Positions 35,471 to 44,851 are shown, counted from the first letter of the stretch. The stretch is 64,000 bases of DNA from Micrococcales bacterium (GCA_947454255.1 CANGIU010000002.1:1-64000), one strand, 5' to 3'. Notes: generated by a model from the letters alone, not told the origin. Made by a program: numbers and translations.

Positions 35471-36634
35471 CTAGAGCCTACCTTTGGGCTTTTGAATAAG
35501 AGCGGTAGCAACGGCGGCAACACCTTCACTGGATCCAAGGAACCCCAAACCATCGGTGGTAGTTGCTCCAACGGTCACCGGTGCCCCTACTAAACCAGTG
35601 AGAGCGGCCTGTACTTCGTCTCGTCTTGGTGCAAGCTTTGGCTTATTTCCAATCAACTGAACTGAAACATTCAGAACTTCCCAACCTGCAGCATGCAAGA
35701 GCTCGAGTGCTCCTTTGATAAACACCGAACCGTTAGCACCTGAGTATTCGGGTCTGTCCACACCAAAATTAGAGCCAATATCTCCAAGACCTGCTGCCGA
35801 TAGCAGTGCGTCAACAACTGCATGAGCAATCGAGTCACCATCGCTGTGGCCAACAAGGCCTTGTTCATCTGGCCAAAGAATAGTTCCTAAATACAAAGGA
35901 GTTGGTGTGGTCGCAAAACGATGAACATCAGTTCCAATCCCACTTCGAAGTTCTTTCCCACTTCCAAGAAGCAGCTCTGCATATTCAAGATCTGCCGGAA
36001 CAGTTATCTTGAACGCCATTGCATCACCAGGAACGGATCTAATAACGACACCGGTTGACTGCAACAGGCTTGCATCATCAGTGAAATCTTCAGTCGCGTT
36101 TGTGTACGCACCTACTAATGAGTCCTTTGTAAAACCTTGAGGCGTTTGAGCGACTCTCAGTTCGTCTCGATCTACGGTGCCCAGCACAACGTCTAGTTTT
36201 ACTTGTTTGATGGTGTCCGCAACAGGGAGAACTGGAACAACGCCAAAACCTGTTTCTTGAACTGCCGCCGCCACTCGATCAAACACCACAGCTGGAGTAA
36301 AGCACCTAGCGGAATCATGGACTAGCACAACTGTTATTGAAGGATCCAACGCTGTCAGTGCATTTGCAATAGAGCCCTGCCTTGATAATCCACCTGGAGT
36401 AAAAGAAATGCTGATTTGATCGCCAACAGCTGCTTTCGCAATATCGCGGAATTCGTCAACTCGATCTTCATGAGAGGCAACGATGATCTGAGCTAGGTTC
36501 TTCACCTTAAGAATATTTGCCAAGGCATGCTCGAGAAGGGTTAGCTCACCAACTTTGGCCAAGGCTTTGGGGATTCCTGCGCCCAACCTTGCCCCATCAC
36601 CGGCGGCAACAAGAATGACGGCTATTTCGCTCAT
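35471..36634 (-). CDS. ispDF: Bifunctional IspD-IspF (MEP pathway)
   Basis: 387 residues. N-terminal cytidylyltransferase IspD (AAGDGARLGAGIPKAL pyrophosphate-type loop; VLVHDSARCF) joins the CDP-ME with CTP; the C-terminal IspF domain (GIGTDVHRF metal site, GHSDGDSIAHAVVDALL) makes the cyclic pyrophosphate. The two steps are separated by IspE, which is elsewhere. Fusion is known in several bacteria including actinobacteria. The frame starts TTGATG; AGGAGG at six bases before the ATG fixes 36634. Confidence 0.95.
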   Translation of the reverse strand: MSEIAVILVAAGDGARLGAGIPKALAKVGELTLLEHALANILKVKNLAQIIVASHEDRVDEFRDIAKAAVGDQISISFTPGGLSRQGSIANALTALDPSITVVLVHDSARCFTPAVVFDRVAAAVQETGFGVVPVLPVADTIKQVKLDVVLGTVDRDELRVAQTPQGFTKDSLVGAYTNATEDFTDDASLLQSTGVVIRSVPGDAMAFKITVPADLEYAELLLGSGKELRSGIGTDVHRFATTPTPLYLGTILWPDEQGLVGHSDGDSIAHAVVDALLSAAGLGDIGSNFGVDRPEYSGANGSVFIKGALELLHAAGWEVLNVSVQLIGNKPKLAPRRDEVQAALTGLVGAPVTVGATTTDGLGFLGSSEGVAAVATALIQKPKGRL

Positions 36635-36667
36635 CAAGTGCCTCCTACTAGGCGGAAATCTCTGGCT

Positions 36668-37162
36668 TTAGGCAATGCCCTTTGCAAGCACCTTCAAGAT
36701 ATGGGTTTCTGCCCCAGCATCATCAACTTTTAGGGCTAGCGCTAGTTCTGACACCAAGATCTGCATCGCCTTAGCAAGCATTCGCTTTTCACCAGCTGAC
36801 AGACCACGATCTTGCTGTCTACGCCAAAGGTCACGAACAATTTCAGAGACTTTCATAACATCTCCAGAAGCAAGCTTTTCCTGGTTGGCCTTGAATCTTC
36901 TTGACCAGTTGGTTGGTTCCTCAATAAATTCTTCTTTTAGGGTCTTTTCGACCTTTTTGACGCCCTTGGCATCGATGACATCGCGAACACCAACTTCAGA
37001 CTCAGCAGTGTCTGCAGGTACCCAAATGATTAGATTTCCTTGCTCAACTCTTAGCTTTAGGTAAAGCTTTTTCTCTCCACGGAACTCTTTTTTAGCTACT
37101 TCAAGAATTTCAGCTGCTCCGTGGTGTGGGTAGACAACTGTCAATCCCTTTTTGAATTCCAT
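36668..37162 (-). CDS. carD: CarD family transcription activator
   Basis: 164 residues. N-terminal RNAP-interaction domain ([38 protein letters not shown]) and a C-terminal helical DNA-binding domain with [16 protein letters not shown] and [22 protein letters not shown]. CarD stabilises the open promoter complex and regulates rRNA transcription. ATG 37162 is the family start; the open frame extends upstream to 37198 without reason. It heads the carD-ispDF-cysS-rlmB group; the divergent lipoprotein gene starts 89 bp away. Confidence 0.95.
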   Translation of the reverse strand: MEFKKGLTVVYPHHGAAEILEVAKKEFRGEKKLYLKLRVEQGNLIIWVPADTAESEVGVRDVIDAKGVKKVEKTLKEEFIEEPTNWSRRFKANQEKLASGDVMKVSEIVRDLWRRQQDRGLSAGEKRMLAKAMQILVSELALALKVDDAGAETHILKVLAKGIA

Positions 37163-37251
37163 TATTGGTATTCCCTTCGCAAACCCTAAGTTTACCACAG
37201 GGCCCTCTAATTAGAGCCGATAGAATTGACTTGCAGTCAACAGGAGGAAAA

Positions 37252-37785
37252 GTGCACATTCGCCGCACAATCGTTGCAACTACCATAGCTCTAACAACTT
37301 TGCTAGGCACAACCGCCTGCAATCTAACCAGCCCAGTGGCTTCAATGGATTACTACGCTCCAAGTGATGGTGCTCAGGTAGATCTAGGAGCTCTAAAGGC
37401 CAGAAACGTCATGTATTTGGTTGTTGACGATGCCCACTGTGCTCTAGTCGGCTCATTCGCTAACTCATCTTCAGAGCCAATCACCTTTGCTCTCAAATTC
37501 ACAACTAAGAGCGGTGCAGATAGCTACCGTGAATACACAGTTGCTGGATTCAAAGTAAAGAGCTTCGGTTTTGAGAACCAACCGCTTTTGAAGACCAACC
37601 TCAAGGTTGAATCAAGTATCGACCCCAACAAACTTTCTGCTACCCCATCGCTTATCGGTGGTAGCTCAGTCCCAATCCTGATATACACAAACACCGATCA
37701 GGCTGAACTTAATATTCCTGTGATTACTCAGTCTTCAAACATCGTTACTTACGACGAGCTATTCGCTCGTCTAGCTAAGAACTAA
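37252..37785 (+). CDS. Lipoprotein, secreted, actinobacterial
   Basis: 177 residues from GTG 37252, which has a strong RBS (AGGAGG) directly before it; the open frame begins upstream at 37165 but without RBS. Signal peptide RRTIVATTIALTTLLGTTAC with lipobox TTAC (weak, -3 Thr) gives a lipid-anchored protein with a beta-rich mature domain (SSSEPITFALKFT, SSVPILIYTNTDQAEL). No catalytic motif. Lies between carD and regX3 and overlaps the regX3 3' end by 4 bp. Confidence 0.82.
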   Translation: MHIRRTIVATTIALTTLLGTTACNLTSPVASMDYYAPSDGAQVDLGALKARNVMYLVVDDAHCALVGSFANSSSEPITFALKFTTKSGADSYREYTVAGFKVKSFGFENQPLLKTNLKVESSIDPNKLSATPSLIGGSSVPILIYTNTDQAELNIPVITQSSNIVTYDELFARLAKN

Positions 37786-38462
37786 ACCTCGTATTTATAG
37801 CCAAGCCCACGCACAGTTAGTAAGTGCAGAGGTCTTGCTGGGTCATCTTCAATTTTTGAACGAAGACGCTTGATGTGAACATCCAAGGTCTTGGTGTCAC
37901 CAAAATAATTTGAACCCCAAACTCGGTCGATAATCTGACCACGAGTTAGAACTCTGTTTCTGTTTTCTAGAAGAAGCTCAAGTAATTCAAATTCTTTAAG
38001 CGGCATCGCCACTTTTTCACCATTGAAATAAACCAGGTGACGCTCAATGTCCATCTTCACCGGACCTGCTTCAAGAATTCCATTCTCAGCTTGACGAGGG
38101 CCCCCGTTGCGACGAAGCACAGCCTTCATTCTTGCTAGCAATTCGCTCTTTGAGTAAGGCTTGGTCACATAGTCGTCAGCGCCAATCTCAAAACCAATCA
38201 CTTTATCTATTTCGGTGTCTTTAGCAGTGAGCATGATGACCGGAACATCTGAAGTTAGACGAATCTGCTTACAGACCTCTTTACCGCTTAGTTTTGGCAG
38301 CATCAGGTCAAGCAGAATCAGATCTGCTCCATGTTTTTCAAACTGATTAATCGCTGCTGCACCGTCTTCAGCTTCAATAACCTCATAGCCTTCTGACTCA
38401 AGCAAGAAGACAAGTGTCTCCCTCATGTTTTGCTCATCTTCGACTAGCAGAATCTTGGTCAT
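37782..38462 (-). CDS. regX3: Response regulator RegX3 (phosphate regulon)
   Basis: 226 residues. Receiver with ILLVEDEQN, Asp52 in ILLDLMLPKLSG, Lys in VTKPYSK; winged helix with LKEFELLELLLENRNRVLTRG and VHIKRLRSKIEDDP, RGLGYKYE. Together with SenX3 it senses phosphate limitation and activates phosphate uptake genes. Its ATG lies 2 bp after the senX3 stop, so they are cotranscribed. Confidence 0.93.
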   Translation of the reverse strand: MTKILLVEDEQNMRETLVFLLESEGYEVIEAEDGAAAINQFEKHGADLILLDLMLPKLSGKEVCKQIRLTSDVPVIMLTAKDTEIDKVIGFEIGADDYVTKPYSKSELLARMKAVLRRNGGPRQAENGILEAGPVKMDIERHLVYFNGEKVAMPLKEFELLELLLENRNRVLTRGQIIDRVWGSNYFGDTKTLDVHIKRLRSKIEDDPARPLHLLTVRGLGYKYEV

Positions 38463-38464
38463 TA

Positions 38465-39613
38465 TTAGCCCTCTCCAGAACTGTTCTCGTCGATTGTGTA
38501 TAGCGGTAAGCGAAGCGTAAAGGTTGACCCTAAGCCAACTCTTGAGAATACGTTGACATCGCCACCGTGGTTTAGAGCTGCGTGTTTGACGATGCTGAGG
38601 CCAAGACCTGTGCCACCTGTTTCCCTAGAGCGAGATGGATCGACGCGGTAGAAGCGCTCGAAGATACGTTCCTGCTGATCCAATGGAATACCTAGACCGT
38701 TATCCGAAACAGTAATCTCAGCAAAATTATCAACCTCTTTGATACCGATACCAACTTGAGTATCTTCATTGCTATAAACAATTGCATTTTCAATTAGGTT
38801 TTTCATCGCCATGGTCAACAATTCAGAATCACCAAGGACCACTAGACCTTCGGGAGCATTCACATTTAACTTGATGTTCTTGGCATCGGCCTGGAATTGG
38901 TTTAGATCAACCGCTTCAGAAATTACTGAACTCACATCAACTGGAGCAACTGTTGCTGCTAAATCTCCACCTTGAATACGAGAAAGTTGAATGATTTCCT
39001 TAACCAATGAACCAAGTCGTTTTGATTCACGTTGCAGGTTCTTCGCAAACTTCTTTACCTGTTCTGGATTATCAATAGCTACCTGAAGTGCCTCAGAAAG
39101 GAGTGAGATTGAACTAATCGGAGTCTTAAGTTCATGAGAGATGTTCTCAACGAAGTCTCGTCTAGTCTCGTCAAGACGTTTTGCCTCAGTTCTATCTTCA
39201 ACAACGAGAATGATGTGTGAATCATCAAGTGCTGTGGCTTTAACCGAGAGTTCAACCTTTGCAGTGCGAAGGTTACGAGCAAAACTTATTTCCTCTGTGA
39301 GGGTTTCACCTGCTGACCTAGCTCTAACGGCCAAGTCCTTTAGCTCGTCACTGGTTAGGTGGCCGTATTCAACTAGGCCCATCTCGTTTGCAATTTCGGT
39401 ATTGACGACCACCTTGTTCAGTCTGTCCAGTACTACACCGGCAACTGAGAGAACTTCTAGAAAGGCGATGGCATCGGCAGGAGATGTCTTGAGTGCAACT
39501 GTGGTTGGCACTTGATCCTCTCGCTTCCTGTCTCTCGTGAGCATGAACAAAATCAACCAGGCTATGGCTGCACCGATGCAGATACCTAGAATCAAGGTCT
39601 GAATATTGTTCAC
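38465..39613 (-). CDS. senX3: Sensor histidine kinase SenX3 (phosphate)
   Basis: 382 residues: a single N-terminal transmembrane segment (TLILGICIGAAIAWLILFML), a PAS-like region (AIAFLEVLSVAGVVLDRLNK), the H-box SHELKTPISSISLLSEAL, and ATPase boxes TMAMKNLIENAIVY, DNGLGIP, GGTGLGLSIVK. GTG 39613 is preceded by a TAGTCT box seven bases away. Divergent from phoU. Confidence 0.93.
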   Translation of the reverse strand: MNNIQTLILGICIGAAIAWLILFMLTRDRKREDQVPTTVALKTSPADAIAFLEVLSVAGVVLDRLNKVVVNTEIANEMGLVEYGHLTSDELKDLAVRARSAGETLTEEISFARNLRTAKVELSVKATALDDSHIILVVEDRTEAKRLDETRRDFVENISHELKTPISSISLLSEALQVAIDNPEQVKKFAKNLQRESKRLGSLVKEIIQLSRIQGGDLAATVAPVDVSSVISEAVDLNQFQADAKNIKLNVNAPEGLVVLGDSELLTMAMKNLIENAIVYSNEDTQVGIGIKEVDNFAEITVSDNGLGIPLDQQERIFERFYRVDPSRSRETGGTGLGLSIVKHAALNHGGDVNVFSRVGLGSTFTLRLPLYTIDENSSGEG

Positions 39614-39684
39614 ATGGTTAAGACTATTTCATTCTCACAGAACCTAGAATTAGAGCCAGAGGTAAAGGGGCTCGCTCCTTTAGT

Positions 39685-39717
39685 GTTCACTTAGTCTTCC
39701 CAATTGGTTAACTTCTA
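39685..39717 (+). promoter_or_regulatory. Candidate PHO-box-like repeats upstream of phoU
   Basis: Three 11-nt units can be read: GTTCACTTAGT, CTTCCCAATTG, GTTAACTTCTA, the first and third similar and spaced 22 bp, the geometry of PhoP/RegX3-type direct repeats (GTTCACC-like). It lies between senX3 and phoU, where autoregulation would be expected. The middle unit is poor. Confidence 0.4.
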
Positions 39718-39752
39718 ACTGAAAAGGTTGCCTGAAAGAAAGTAGTCCGAAA

Positions 39753-40406
39753 ATGAACGAGATTTTCCGCAGCGACCTAGCCGAAGTGCAGGTAAGGCTA
39801 GTTGACCTATCTGAGCAAGTTACCGAGATCATGGAGAAGGCATCGATGGCCTTCCTGAACTCAGATGTTCGCAAGGCCGATGAAGCTATCGCCCTAGCCG
39901 AAGTTAATGAGGAAAAAGCTCTAGCAATTGACGAACTTGCAATCAGAATCCTGGGCAGGCAGTCTCCTGTTGCTAGAGATCTAAGAGTTTTGGTTTCAGC
40001 TCTTCGAATCAGCGCATCTCTTGAGCGCATGGGTGCGCTTGCCGGACACATTGCGACCATCTCTAGATTCCGCCACCCTGAATCAGCAGTTCCTGAAGCA
40101 CTACGCAAGACTTTCAGTGAGATGGGTGCTTTGGACTGTGCTCTATCTCGCAAACTAACCCAACTGCTTAGAAACCCAGATGTTGATCTAGCCAAGAGCA
40201 TTCAGGGCGAAGATGCCAGAGTTGACGAATTACACCGCTCAGTGTTTGAGGTTGTTCTAAACCCGAGCTGGAAAGAAAACGCGATGTATACCGTGGATGT
40301 GACTCTAGCTAGCCGTTACCACGAGAGATTTGCAGATCACGTTGTGGATATCTCCGCTAAGGTCGCTTACCTGACTACTGGCGACTGGTCAGAAATCGAA
40401 GCTTAA
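39753..40406 (+). CDS. phoU: Phosphate signalling complex protein PhoU
   Basis: 217 residues, three-helix-bundle repeats with the PhoU metal motifs: EADEAIALAEVNEEKALAID, VARDLRVLVSALRISASLERMG (ARDLR core), then a second half VDELHRSVFEV with ERFADHVVDISAKVAYLTTG. It modulates SenX3 activity. Its stop is 3 bp from the end of the convergent gpmA gene. Confidence 0.95.
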   Translation: MNEIFRSDLAEVQVRLVDLSEQVTEIMEKASMAFLNSDVRKADEAIALAEVNEEKALAIDELAIRILGRQSPVARDLRVLVSALRISASLERMGALAGHIATISRFRHPESAVPEALRKTFSEMGALDCALSRKLTQLLRNPDVDLAKSIQGEDARVDELHRSVFEVVLNPSWKENAMYTVDVTLASRYHERFADHVVDISAKVAYLTTGDWSEIEA

Positions 40407-40409
40407 GAA

Positions 40410-41159
40410 CTACTTCTTACCTTGATTAGCAACTGCTGCTGCACCTGCAGCTGCTGCCTCTGGATCTAAATACTCTCCGCCTGGAACAAGCGGCTTGAAA
40501 TTAGCGTCTAATTTATAAACCAATGGAATGCCAGTTGGAATATTTAGTTCAGCGATCTCGTCATCACTAACCCCATCAAGATGCTTTACCAATGCGCGCA
40601 AAGAATTACCGTGTGCTGTTACCAAAACAGTTTTGCCCGTAACCAAATCCTGACTAATTTCTTTTTCCCAAAGCGGCATCATTCGAATCAAGACATCTTT
40701 TAGACACTCAGTTTTAGGAAGAGCTGTTCCTAGATCTGCATATCTTTCATCGTGCGCTTGAGAGTACTGGTCATTGTCGTCAATCGGCGGTGGCGGAACA
40801 TCAAATGATCTACGCCAGATTTGGAATTGTTCTGGTCCGTATTCAGCCAAAGTTTGAGCTTTATCTTTACCCTGCAAAGCACCGTAGTGACGTTCGTTTA
40901 GTCTCCAGTCACGTTTGACATCTATCCATGATCGATTGGCAGCATCAAGAGCGATATTCGCGGTATTGATCGCACGCTTAAGTCTTGATGTGTATAGCAG
41001 GTCTGGCTTTAGGCCAGACGCAGCTAGTAACTCACCTGCACGTTTAGCCTCCTGGCGACCTAGGTCACTTAGGTCAACATCAACCCAACCGGTGAACAGG
41101 TTCTCCTGATTCCAAACCGAATTGCCGTGACGTAAGAGGATGAGTGTGTATTCAGACAT
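40410..41159 (-). CDS. gpmA: 2,3-bisphosphoglycerate-dependent phosphoglycerate mutase
   Basis: 249 residues. Glycolytic interconversion of 3- and 2-phosphoglycerate. Catalytic His11 in [10 protein letters not shown], second His in [19 protein letters not shown], and the C-terminal VPLVYKLD. A short alanine-rich tail ([14 protein letters not shown]) is typical for actinobacterial homologs. Neighbourhood phoU-gpm is conserved in actinobacteria. Confidence 0.96.
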   Translation of the reverse strand: MSEYTLILLRHGNSVWNQENLFTGWVDVDLSDLGRQEAKRAGELLAASGLKPDLLYTSRLKRAINTANIALDAANRSWIDVKRDWRLNERHYGALQGKDKAQTLAEYGPEQFQIWRRSFDVPPPPIDDNDQYSQAHDERYADLGTALPKTECLKDVLIRMMPLWEKEISQDLVTGKTVLVTAHGNSLRALVKHLDGVSDDEIAELNIPTGIPLVYKLDANFKPLVPGGEYLDPEAAAAGAAAVANQGKK

Positions 41160-41205
41160 AGTCTCAAGTTTACCGAGTCCAGCAACAAGTTCACTTTAGG
41201 TTAGT

Positions 41206-41211
41206 TAGCCT
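41206..41211 (+). promoter_or_regulatory. Candidate -10 box (TAGCCT) for methyltransferase gene
   Basis: TAGCCT ends seven bases before GTG 41219, matching the other leaderless-type sites. The surrounding TAGGTTA-GT-TAGCCTA is an imperfect palindrome that also resembles half of a DtxR iron box, see rejected list. Confidence 0.4.
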
Positions 41212-41218
41212 AGATAGC

Positions 41219-42025
41219 GTGCAGAGCAAGAAACCGATTGGGACCATAACTCGAGGGACCACTAACCCCAATCGACTAAGAAGAGTTGATAGATATATCG
41301 CTAACCTTCCAGAGCTTCGGACTGCAACCGAACCCATAGTGGTAGATCTTGGGTTTGGGGCTAATCCAACCACGGCAATCGAGATGCTCGAACGATTGTC
41401 TTCAGTTCAACCAAATATCACTGTTGTCGGCATTGAGATTGATCGTGAAAGAGTTACCAAAGCTCTTCCATTTCAAAAAACCAACCTCCTATTTGGTCTT
41501 GGTGGTTTTGAAGTTCCACTTCCTAGCCCACTCAAAGCCACAGAGAAAGTAACCGTCATACGTGCCTTGAATGTGCTTCGCCAATACGACGAGAGCGAAG
41601 TAAAGGGTGCTTGGGAATTGATGCAAGCGAGACTTACCGAGAAAGGCTCAATTATCGAGGGAACCTGTGATGAGATTGGGCGAATTGCAGCTTGGGTAAC
41701 TTTGAACCAATCTGGTCCGAAACTATTCACTATTTCTTTGAAGCTTCGTGGACTGAATAAGCCGTCTAAAGTCGCAGAGCGATTACCTAAAGTTTTGATT
41801 CATCACAATGTTGAGGGGGAATCGATACATCGATTGCTTACCGATTTGGATGCCGCTTGGGCAACACATGCACCTTTAGGAATTTTCTCACCAGCACAAC
41901 GCTTTGTTGCCTGTGCTCAGGATTTAAAAGCAAAAGGGTGGCCGGTAACACCTGAACCTAAACGTTGGCGACTTGGCGAACTAACTTTGAGCTGGGAAAG
42001 CGTTGCTCCCCTAAACTTCAGGTAA
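41219..42025 (+). CDS. Class I SAM-dependent methyltransferase-like protein
   Basis: 268 residues. Motif I-like VVDLGFGANPTTAIEM, an acidic strand end in VVGIEIDRERV, then MQARLTEKGSIIEGTCDEIGR. Homologs sit near phoU/gpm in actinobacteria, but I do not know a substrate. The GTG at 41219 has no RBS but a -10 box close upstream. Ends 15 bp inside the convergent FUSC gene. Confidence 0.8.
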   Translation: MQSKKPIGTITRGTTNPNRLRRVDRYIANLPELRTATEPIVVDLGFGANPTTAIEMLERLSSVQPNITVVGIEIDRERVTKALPFQKTNLLFGLGGFEVPLPSPLKATEKVTVIRALNVLRQYDESEVKGAWELMQARLTEKGSIIEGTCDEIGRIAAWVTLNQSGPKLFTISLKLRGLNKPSKVAERLPKVLIHHNVEGESIHRLLTDLDAAWATHAPLGIFSPAQRFVACAQDLKAKGWPVTPEPKRWRLGELTLSWESVAPLNFR

Positions 42026-43096
42026 TTCAGCCCTGGCATCATCTTCAGACATTCCTGAAGCACAGAGTAAATCAACAACCAATGGGCGAAGCAATAGCAA
42101 GACTGATGCTTCACGAATCTGATCGGCAATACCAAAGCGTTTTGGATCTAATTGCCTAATTATTTCCAACAGTTCTTGTTCTGCATTCTCGAGTGCTTCT
42201 GAATCATTTAGTCCTTCACGCATGAGCGACACAGCGGAATGTAATTGATCACAGAGGTCGGCAAGATAAGCCCTGGGGGTTCCGTCTTTGAGCAGGAAGT
42301 CGACTCGTCTAACAATTACCCTTAGGTTTCTGGTTGCTAGATCCATGCCACGCATTAGCCTGACCTGCCCTTTTAGTTCATCACGATATTTATTTAGAAA
42401 TGGACTTATTCTGCTGATAGCAACTGCGCTATCAAGTGACATTCTCCAGTTATCGATCAATGGCTGTGATTTACGAACCTTTCTCAATGCATCATCAGCG
42501 ACATCCATGTTCACATCTCTTAGCGCTAGACGCAATGAATCCAAGCTTTCAATAAAGAAATCAAAGAGCTTGTTGGCATCAGTTCTAGCAAGACCTCTAG
42601 GGTCTCTAGGGATTAGAGCGGTGACAATGATTGCTAGTAATCCGCCAATGAGTCCATCAGAAGTTCTGATAAAAACTCCACCCGGGGGAACTGGCAACAA
42701 CTGCACCAACATGGCTTGGATTCCTGCAGTTAGTGCAAAGGCAGAACTACCAGAAATAAACCTTGCTGATAGTAAGACCACAATGAGAACTAAACCAAGC
42801 TGCCAAACCCCATTACCTAAAACCGATAAGGCTATGTCGCTTATCGCAACTCCAACAACCATTCCAATTGCTGTCTGCAATATTCTCCGTGGTCTTGCAT
42901 CTCTTGAGAAACCTAGCGATGTAATGCAAACCGTTATGGCAAGAAGTGGTGTCTGATGACCAAAAATGTAGTGCGCTAAAGAGTAAGCCAACAGAGCGCC
43001 GACGGTGATCTGAATTGCAGGAGCAATAGATTCGATTACCCGCCGGGTTGACTCTTTGAGACTCCAATGCAAAGAGTTCTTAGTTTTCTTTGCCAC
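42011..43096 (-). CDS. FUSC-family (aromatic acid exporter-like) membrane protein
   Basis: 361 residues: an N-terminal membrane half with several helices (TVGALLAYSLAHYIFGH, LLAITVCITSLGFSRDARPRRI) containing the FUSC pattern TPLLAITVCI, and a C-terminal cytoplasmic helical half (VDFLLKDGTPRAYLADLCDQLHSAVSLM). Half-size FUSC proteins relate to aromatic acid exporter AaeB; substrate unknown. Its ATG overlaps the ygfZ 3' end by 17 bp. Confidence 0.85.
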   Translation of the reverse strand: MAKKTKNSLHWSLKESTRRVIESIAPAIQITVGALLAYSLAHYIFGHQTPLLAITVCITSLGFSRDARPRRILQTAIGMVVGVAISDIALSVLGNGVWQLGLVLIVVLLSARFISGSSAFALTAGIQAMLVQLLPVPPGGVFIRTSDGLIGGLLAIIVTALIPRDPRGLARTDANKLFDFFIESLDSLRLALRDVNMDVADDALRKVRKSQPLIDNWRMSLDSAVAISRISPFLNKYRDELKGQVRLMRGMDLATRNLRVIVRRVDFLLKDGTPRAYLADLCDQLHSAVSLMREGLNDSEALENAEQELLEIIRQLDPKRFGIADQIREASVLLLLRPLVVDLLCASGMSEDDARAELPEV

Positions 43097-44090
43097 GCTT
43101 AGCCCTAAACTCTCCTAAGTCAACAACTGCTCCTGCAGACGCCGGAACAATCTCTTCCTGGTGTGCTGAAAGTTTCTCACCACTATTTAGACAATGAACC
43201 ATTAGCACGTCCGAAATAGGAACATTTCTCTTTACCAAGGCAAGTGCTATTGGTCCCATCTCATAGTGCTGACCTACTGTAGTGATCTTGCCAATTAGAT
43301 TCTCAGCCTGGTAAAGCTCATCACCTATTTCTGGAAGCGCATGACCTGAACCATCTAAGTGAAGTAAGACCAATCTCCTTGGTGGATGCCCTAGGTTGTG
43401 AATCTTGGCAACAGCTTCCTGCCCCCTGTAACAACCCTTGCTCAAGTGAACCGCGGTTGCTAACCAGTCGTACTCGTGAGGCAAAGACTTTTCATCAATC
43501 TCATTAGGGCCAGTAGGTCGGTGACTTGCTACCCGCAAAGCATCAATGACCATTGTTCCTGCTTTACCAAAGTGATTCCAAACGTTTTCAGAATCAGCAA
43601 GCGGAATTAGGCTCTCTCGATAAAGCCAGCTCTCTTCACTTCCTTGCCCATAGCGGTAACCACCAGAAGTGATTTCTGGCCAAGGGTCAACCCACTGCAA
43701 TGCAGAGCCTTGGACAGCTGTATTCCAGGTGGCTATTACGGCAAAATCTGCCGAACAATCAGCAATAACTACCTTCGCCCTGAAAACCATTCGTTGGAGT
43801 TGCGTGAGCAGCTCTTCAAACCCAGTTTTGAAAGTTATTAGCCAAGCTTTCTCACCATCATCAACAATATGAAAATCTCTAACAATATGTCCTTGTGGAT
43901 CTAACCAAAGTGCCTCGACTGATTCGCCAAGCAATAACTCATCAAGTTTTTGAGAGAAAAGATCATTAAGCCAAGTCAACCGGTCTTCACCTGAGACAGT
44001 AAAGACAACTTTCTCTGATAGCAGGACCGCGCTCTTGCCAGCTAAGAATTCACGCTGTTCAACTAAGGGGTTAGCGAAACTCTGTGTCAT
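43080..44090 (-). CDS. ygfZ: Folate-binding YgfZ/GcvT-like protein
   Basis: 336 residues. The signature KGCYRGQE (Cys-containing) is present as SKGCYRGQEAVAKI, along with HPPRRLV. YgfZ/Iba57 proteins bind tetrahydrofolate and assist Fe-S enzyme maturation or repair. Translationally coupled to the nitrobindin-like gene (1-bp overlap) and to FUSC. Confidence 0.92.
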   Translation of the reverse strand: MTQSFANPLVEQREFLAGKSAVLLSEKVVFTVSGEDRLTWLNDLFSQKLDELLLGESVEALWLDPQGHIVRDFHIVDDGEKAWLITFKTGFEELLTQLQRMVFRAKVVIADCSADFAVIATWNTAVQGSALQWVDPWPEITSGGYRYGQGSEESWLYRESLIPLADSENVWNHFGKAGTMVIDALRVASHRPTGPNEIDEKSLPHEYDWLATAVHLSKGCYRGQEAVAKIHNLGHPPRRLVLLHLDGSGHALPEIGDELYQAENLIGKITTVGQHYEMGPIALALVKRNVPISDVLMVHCLNSGEKLSAHQEEIVPASAGAVVDLGEFRAKRGKEN

Positions 44091-44737
44091 TAGGAGATTC
44101 GTTCTAATTCAACCGACACCAGAGGAACCAAAGGCTCTCTAACACTTGCGGCGACTTCCATAACCCAAAGTAAGTTGTTGACGCCTTCTTTAGTTAGTGT
44201 TCCATATAATCTTTCGGCGTAACCCCAGCTCTTACCCGCTTCAACAAGATGGTTCGGCATATGTGAGCCGGCAACCGTGCGTAAATCAATTCGCCCAGCT
44301 TTGACTTGACCTGAGTAAAACTCATAAGCACCACTTGGATGAATAATTGACGCTTCAATATCAAAACCACCACGCTCATTGCGAAGCTTCTCTAGATCTT
44401 CAGCTGTTTTGATTGTTGGGGAACCAGTTCCAGGAAGCAATGAAGGTCCGTGATCAGCAGACTCTGTATCTCTAACTAACCGCCAAAATCCAAGCTCCGC
44501 TGGAAGTTCGATATCCTCTGAGCCATCCGATGTATTTCCTAGCAATCTAGAGGTTGCGTGATAGGTGAGGTAATTACCGGTGCCATAAGAGAAAGTAACC
44601 TGCTGTTGCAGTTTCTGCTCAACCGACTCTTCTTTGCTTACAAACTTATTTGAGACGACCCCAACGCCCTGCCATGATCCAACTAGGAAGGCCAGTGGAG
44701 TTAATTCAACTGGTAGCCCCTCGGGTAAGGTGAACAA
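44090..44737 (-). CDS. Nitrobindin/FABP-like protein lacking the heme histidine
   Basis: 215 residues. The beta-barrel motif GxWxGxG is present as FLVGSWQGVGV. Nitrobindins bind heme by a His near the C-terminus in a PxHxSAxL context; here the matching segment reads LVPLVSVELERI with Leu where that His is expected. So heme binding as in Mycobacterium Rv2717c is doubtful. TTG start directly after the stop of the 34-codon upstream ORF. Cotranscribed with ygfZ; may handle a lipid or other hydrophobic ligand. Confidence 0.82.
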   Translation of the reverse strand: MFTLPEGLPVELTPLAFLVGSWQGVGVVSNKFVSKEESVEQKLQQQVTFSYGTGNYLTYHATSRLLGNTSDGSEDIELPAELGFWRLVRDTESADHGPSLLPGTGSPTIKTAEDLEKLRNERGGFDIEASIIHPSGAYEFYSGQVKAGRIDLRTVAGSHMPNHLVEAGKSWGYAERLYGTLTKEGVNNLLWVMEVAASVREPLVPLVSVELERIS

Positions 44738-44842
44738 CTAGCGCTGACCCTTAAAGAGCTTGTATAGAACGAGGATGCTAACCGCACCAATGGCAAGACC
44801 TGCGATTACAAGCAGTCCTAAAAAGAAGATATCTAGAGGCAT
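44738..44842 (-). CDS. Candidate 34-residue single-span membrane protein
   Basis: ATG 44842 to TAG 44738: MPLDIFFLGLLVIAGLAIG, then AVSILVLYKLFKGQR. One transmembrane helix followed by a basic end, positive-inside. It sits tightly between two same-strand genes (9 bp after the upstream gene's stop, touching the next start), which supports a coding role, though no clear RBS is seen. Confidence 0.5.
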   Translation of the reverse strand: MPLDIFFLGLLVIAGLAIGAVSILVLYKLFKGQR

Positions 44843-44851
44843 GGTTCAAGT

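Noticed and set aside
41197-41212. DtxR/IdeR iron box
   Set aside because: TAGGTTA-GT-TAGCCTA resembles half of the consensus TTAGGTTAGGCTAACCTAA but the other half does not align; TAGCCT is better explained as the -10 box of the methyltransferase gene.
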